This document shows positions 60,573 through 64,000 of a DNA stretch of 64,000 nt, piece after piece. The stretch is from Candidatus Endomicrobiellum agilis. Lineage in GTDB: Bacteria; Elusimicrobiota; Endomicrobiia; Endomicrobiales; Endomicrobiaceae. The first letter of the stretch is position 1. Each line of letters begins with the position of its first letter. The translations under genes were made by a program, and so were the position numbers. A model generated the notes under the pieces. The model did not search any database. It had not been told where the DNA came from and saw nothing but the letters and a program-made list of their open reading frames with translations. The DNA is taken from contig JAIXMX010000001.1 of the NCBI GenBank assembly GCA_020328155.1, forward strand, positions 124,001 through 188,000. Direction: 5' to 3'.

Positions 60573-61595
60573 ATGAATATGCTTGCGATAGAAACTTCAT
60601 GCGACGAAACTTCCGCGTCGGTTGTTGCGAATGGGTCGGAAGTAATGTCAATTATAATTTCTTCTCAGGTAAAAATACATGCTGAATTTTTCGGTGTTGT
60701 TCCTGAGCTTGCAAGCCGTGCGCATATAGAAAATATCAATCCCGTAATATGTCGGGCTTTAAACGATGCGGGGATAGATTTTGTTGATTTTGCTCAAAAA
60801 ATAGACGCTGTGGCTTTTACCGCGGGACCCGGTCTTGCAGGCGCTTTGCTCGTCGGAGCGGTTGCCGCAAAATCGCTTGCTTGCGTTTATAAAAAACCTT
60901 TAATACCGGTAAATCATTTAGAGGGACATCTCTACTCTTCGCTTATTGAAAATAAGTCTGTAAAACCGCCGTTTTTAGGCGTAATAATATCAGGCGGACA
61001 TACAGAACTTGTCACAGTGAAGAGTTTTGGTAAGTACAGGATATTGGGAAGAACGAGAGACGATGCCGCCGGTGAAGCGTTTGACAAAGCTGCTAAAATG
61101 CTCGGACTGTCTTATCCGGGCGGACCTGTCATAGATAAAATGGCGGAAGACGGAAATTCTCAAACAATCAGATTTACAAGACCTTACTTAAAAGGAAGCT
61201 GGGATTTTTCTTTTTCGGGAATTAAAACGGCTCTTTTGAACTATCTCAAAGCAAATCCCGTTAAAAACAAAAGGCATTTAAGCGACATCTGCGCTTCTTT
61301 TAGGCAGGCTGTTGCAGAAACGCTTTGCTTTAAATCTTTTGAAGCTGCCGAAAGGTTCGACTTAAAACAGATTGTCTTGGGCGGCGGAGTGAGCGCAAAC
61401 TCCCTCATAAGAAAACTCTTTTTGGAAGCCGGTCGAAAAAATAAGATAAAAGTTTTTATTCCGTCGCTTATTTATTCTACCGATAATGCCGCGATGATCG
61501 GCTGTGCCGCGTATTTCAAACAAAAAAAATGCGGTTTAAAATATAGCGATGTTCAACTCAAGCCTAACCCTTCTCTTTCATTTGAAAACTGGTGA
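60573..61595 (+). CDS. tsaD: tRNA N6-adenosine threonylcarbamoyltransferase
   Basis: 'LAIETSCDETSASVV', 'ELASRAHIENI', 'VNHLEGHLYSSL', 'GVIISGGHTELV', 'DDAAGEAFDKAAKMLGLSYPGGP'. Confidence 0.96.
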   Translation: MNMLAIETSCDETSASVVANGSEVMSIIISSQVKIHAEFFGVVPELASRAHIENINPVICRALNDAGIDFVDFAQKIDAVAFTAGPGLAGALLVGAVAAKSLACVYKKPLIPVNHLEGHLYSSLIENKSVKPPFLGVIISGGHTELVTVKSFGKYRILGRTRDDAAGEAFDKAAKMLGLSYPGGPVIDKMAEDGNSQTIRFTRPYLKGSWDFSFSGIKTALLNYLKANPVKNKRHLSDICASFRQAVAETLCFKSFEAAERFDLKQIVLGGGVSANSLIRKLFLEAGRKNKIKVFIPSLIYSTDNAAMIGCAAYFKQKKCGLKYSDVQLKPNPSLSFENW

Positions 61596-61697
61596 TTCTA
61601 AGCTTTAAGATGCAAATTTTAAAGAGACGGCTTATTTTCTGCTTGTTCCGCTTAAAATTTATAAGTCGTTGTAAGTAATAGTCGCTTAGAAAACAGT

Positions 61698-62678
61698 ATG
61701 TTTAATGAGATGAAAATAAAAAAAATAAATATAGGAGATATCGAACTTGACAATAATATCATCCTTGCTCCTATGGCGGGAATAACAGACTTGCCTTTGC
61801 GTTGCCTTGCAAAAAGCGGCGGAGCCGGCCTTGTCTATACGGAAATGATGTCGGCGAAAGCGCTTGTCCGCGGTGATGAAAAAACAAAAAAACTTCTTAA
61901 AATAGCAGATAGCGAAAGACCTGTTGCAGCGCAGATTTTTGGCGGCGATGCTTACAGTGTGTCGGAAGCGTCAAAAGTTGTAAGAGACGAAGGCGCCGAT
62001 ATTATAGATATTAATCTTGGATGCCCTGCGAAAAAAGTAGCGAAAGCCGGTGCAGGCGCGGAACTTCTCACCAATGAAAAACTTGTTTCTGAGATTTTAG
62101 AATCTGTTGTGAGAAGCGTTGACATACCTGTTACAATTAAAATTCGCACGGGTCTTCTGCCAAGTCAGAATATAGCACCAGAAATTGTTAAAATAGCGCA
62201 GAACTGCGGAATAAAGATGGTTGCGATACACGCGAGGCCTGCTTCGCAGGGACACTCAGGGTCTCCAGATTTAAAATCGTTTGCCGCTGCCTGTTACAAC
62301 GCGAATATTCCCGTTGTTGCAAACGGCGGTATTGTCGATGAGAAAACGGCGGCGGATTTTTTGCAGCTGCCTAATTGCGCGGGAATTATGATAGGGCGCG
62401 GCGCTTTAGGTAATTATTCAATATTTAAAAGACTTAAAGAGTTTTTTAACGATGGCAAAAAGCTGTCTTTGCCGTTAAAAGAAGAAAAGATGGAGTGGTT
62501 AAAGAAACACGCTCAGTATTCTGCGGAACATTACGGTGAGAAAAAAGGATTTATCGTTATGAGAAAAGTTGTCCACTATTATATTAAAGATCTGCCGAAT
62601 GCCGCAAAAATACGCGATATGTTTAATAAAAAAGTAGTTACGTTATCAGACTTTAATGAATTGATAAAGCTTATTTAG
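61698..62678 (+). CDS. dusB: tRNA-dihydrouridine synthase (DusB-like)
   Basis: 'ILAPMAGITDLPLRCLAKSGGAGLVYTEMMSAKAL', 'DIINLGCPAKKVAKAGAGAELL'-like, 'AIHARPASQGHSG', 'GIMIGRGALGN'. Confidence 0.92.
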   Translation: MFNEMKIKKINIGDIELDNNIILAPMAGITDLPLRCLAKSGGAGLVYTEMMSAKALVRGDEKTKKLLKIADSERPVAAQIFGGDAYSVSEASKVVRDEGADIIDINLGCPAKKVAKAGAGAELLTNEKLVSEILESVVRSVDIPVTIKIRTGLLPSQNIAPEIVKIAQNCGIKMVAIHARPASQGHSGSPDLKSFAAACYNANIPVVANGGIVDEKTAADFLQLPNCAGIMIGRGALGNYSIFKRLKEFFNDGKKLSLPLKEEKMEWLKKHAQYSAEHYGEKKGFIVMRKVVHYYIKDLPNAAKIRDMFNKKVVTLSDFNELIKLI

Positions 62679-62883
62679 ATGCGCCGATGTGGCTTTTTCA
62701 GAAACTCCATTGCGGCGGACGCGTTAAATACAGAGATTAAATACCAAAAGAAGAATAATTTATTCCGACTGGGAAAGAAAAAACCGTTAAAGTTCCTCTC
62801 TGCATAACGGAAGCTTAAGTAAACACAAATACCGCGTGGTTATTCCGTTGTCTTTCATGCTTTAGTCTGTAAGCGTATTTTTA

Positions 62884-62913
62884 TTGACAAAAAAGCATAA
62901 TAATATGTAGAAT
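62884..62913 (+). promoter_or_regulatory. Sigma70-type promoter for pal
   Basis: TTGACA (62884-62889) - 18 bp - TAGAAT (62908-62913). Confidence 0.6.
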
Positions 62914-62958
62914 AATCGGCAATTGATAAGCTGAACATAAAAACAGGAGAGCTTTTAA

Positions 62959-63450
62959 ATGAAAAAGTTTTTATTGCCAGCTCTAGCTGCCATATTTATT
63001 TTTACAGCAGGCTGTAAAAAACAGGATATAAAGCGCGACGATGCAGACAGCTTAGAATTAGAAACGGTTGCTTTTACCGACGAGCCGTCAGTAAGAGTCG
63101 ATTCTAATAAAGATATAAACCTTAAAACCGTATATTTTGATTTTGACAAAAGCGATTTGACAAAAGATTCTATGGAAACTTTAAAAGAAAATGCGGCTTA
63201 TTTGACGAGCAATTCTGACATAAAAGTTGTTCTTGAAGGTCATACTGACGGAAGAGGTACTACCGAATACAACTTGTCATTAGGACAGCGCAGAGCTTTA
63301 AAAGTTAAGGAGTATTATACGCAGCTTGGAGTTGCGGCTAACAGAATTGCGACAACTTCATACGGACGGGAAAAGCCTGTTGATTTAGTAGATAACGAAT
63401 CGGCGTGGGCAAAAAACAGAAGAGCGGAAACAAAACCGCTGACGAGATAA
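62959..63450 (+). CDS. pal: Peptidoglycan-associated lipoprotein (OmpA-like domain)
   Basis: Lipobox 'FTAGCKKQ', 'VYFDFDKSDLTKDSMETLKENAAYL', 'VVLEGHTDGRGTTEYNLSLGQRRALKVKEYYTQLGVAANRIATTSYGREKP'. Confidence 0.94.
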   Translation: MKKFLLPALAAIFIFTAGCKKQDIKRDDADSLELETVAFTDEPSVRVDSNKDINLKTVYFDFDKSDLTKDSMETLKENAAYLTSNSDIKVVLEGHTDGRGTTEYNLSLGQRRALKVKEYYTQLGVAANRIATTSYGREKPVDLVDNESAWAKNRRAETKPLTR

Positions 63451-63456
63451 GAATAA

Positions 63457-64000
63457 ATGAAACGATACGGATTTTTGTTTGTATATTTTGTATTTGTGGC
63501 GCTTACCGTCGGATGTGTTCCATTGAATTCGAATGTAATCACGGACTTAAGGAGCGAAATGTCTCAATTGCAGATACAATACAGGGAGCTTTGGCAAGAT
63601 CATGCCGATTTATATGCAAAAGTTGATTCGGCTTGTGTAACGCTTGACGCTCTTAACGCTTCGATACAGGATTTACAGAGTAAAAATTCTATATTGAAAC
63701 AGATGATACATGATTTTAAAATTGTTTCAAGCGAAAAGTTAAAAAATAGCCGCAGCGTTATGCCTTCGTCTCTTTATCAGAACGCTTATAGCGATTACTC
63801 AATGGGGAAATTTGACCTTGCGTATTCGGGGTTTCAGTCGTTTGTAGATAAATATCCTCATGCCGAACTTGCGCCGCAGTCTCAGTTTTATATGGGCGAA
63901 TGTTTTTATTCGACGAGTATGTGGGAAAAAGCTTTTGAAGAATACAGAAAAGTAGAACAGCATTATAGTAAATCGAATTTGGTGCCGTCTGCGAGGCTTA
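63457..64000 (+). CDS. cpoB: Tol-Pal system protein YbgF/CpoB-like (TPR), truncated by window end
   Basis: Open frame from ATG 63457: MKRYGFLFVYFVFVALTVGCVPLNSN...YQNAYSDYSMGKFDLAYSGFQSFVDKYPHAELAPQSQFYMGECFYSTSMWEKAFEEYRKVEQHY; absent from the ORF track because there is no stop in the window. Confidence 0.85.
   Translation, partial: MKRYGFLFVYFVFVALTVGCVPLNSNVITDLRSEMSQLQIQYRELWQDHADLYAKVDSACVTLDALNASIQDLQSKNSILKQMIHDFKIVSSEKLKNSRSVMPSSLYQNAYSDYSMGKFDLAYSGFQSFVDKYPHAELAPQSQFYMGECFYSTSMWEKAFEEYRKVEQHYSKSNLVPSARL

Overview
The window is a low-GC bacterial chromosome segment. Gene content and the many decayed spacers are compatible with an Elusimicrobiota/Endomicrobium-like genome under reduction; this taxonomic guess comes from memory of gene content, not from a search. 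Most of it is housekeeping: an [FeFe]-hydrogenase module, ruvX, mltG, a cysteine desulfurase, yajQ, rlmD, dnaX, recR, por genes, aroC-aroK, accA, a class II aldolase, malic enzyme plus fumarase, coaX, infC-rpmI-rplT, ktrBA, pheST, a GlcD-like oxidase, trpS, scpAB, ftsX-envC-ctpA, tsaD, dusB, and pal-cpoB. An accessory/defence island (about 9.1-22.8 kb) follows tRNA-Arg/tRNA-His. It holds (i) a type I R-M locus, hsdM-fic-hsdS-hsdR, whose hsdS is split at a (CAAGT)14 tract; (ii) a Fic-like protein whose motif histidine is replaced by Arg; (iii) a type II-like DNA methyltransferase followed by a truncated, probably dead, partner; and (iv) a tightly overlapping four-gene minus-strand operon (KTSC-like, GIY-YIG-like, a 63-aa protein, and an SMC/Rad50-like ATPase with CxxC hook and RX4H motif), which is the best candidate for an undescribed defence system. 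Other notable signals are a decayed GIY-YIG gene flanked by inverted clusters of 36-bp palindromic repeats, a candidate structured leader RNA before ftsX, a terminator-like attenuator before infC, and several pseudogenes. No rRNA or CRISPR array was seen.
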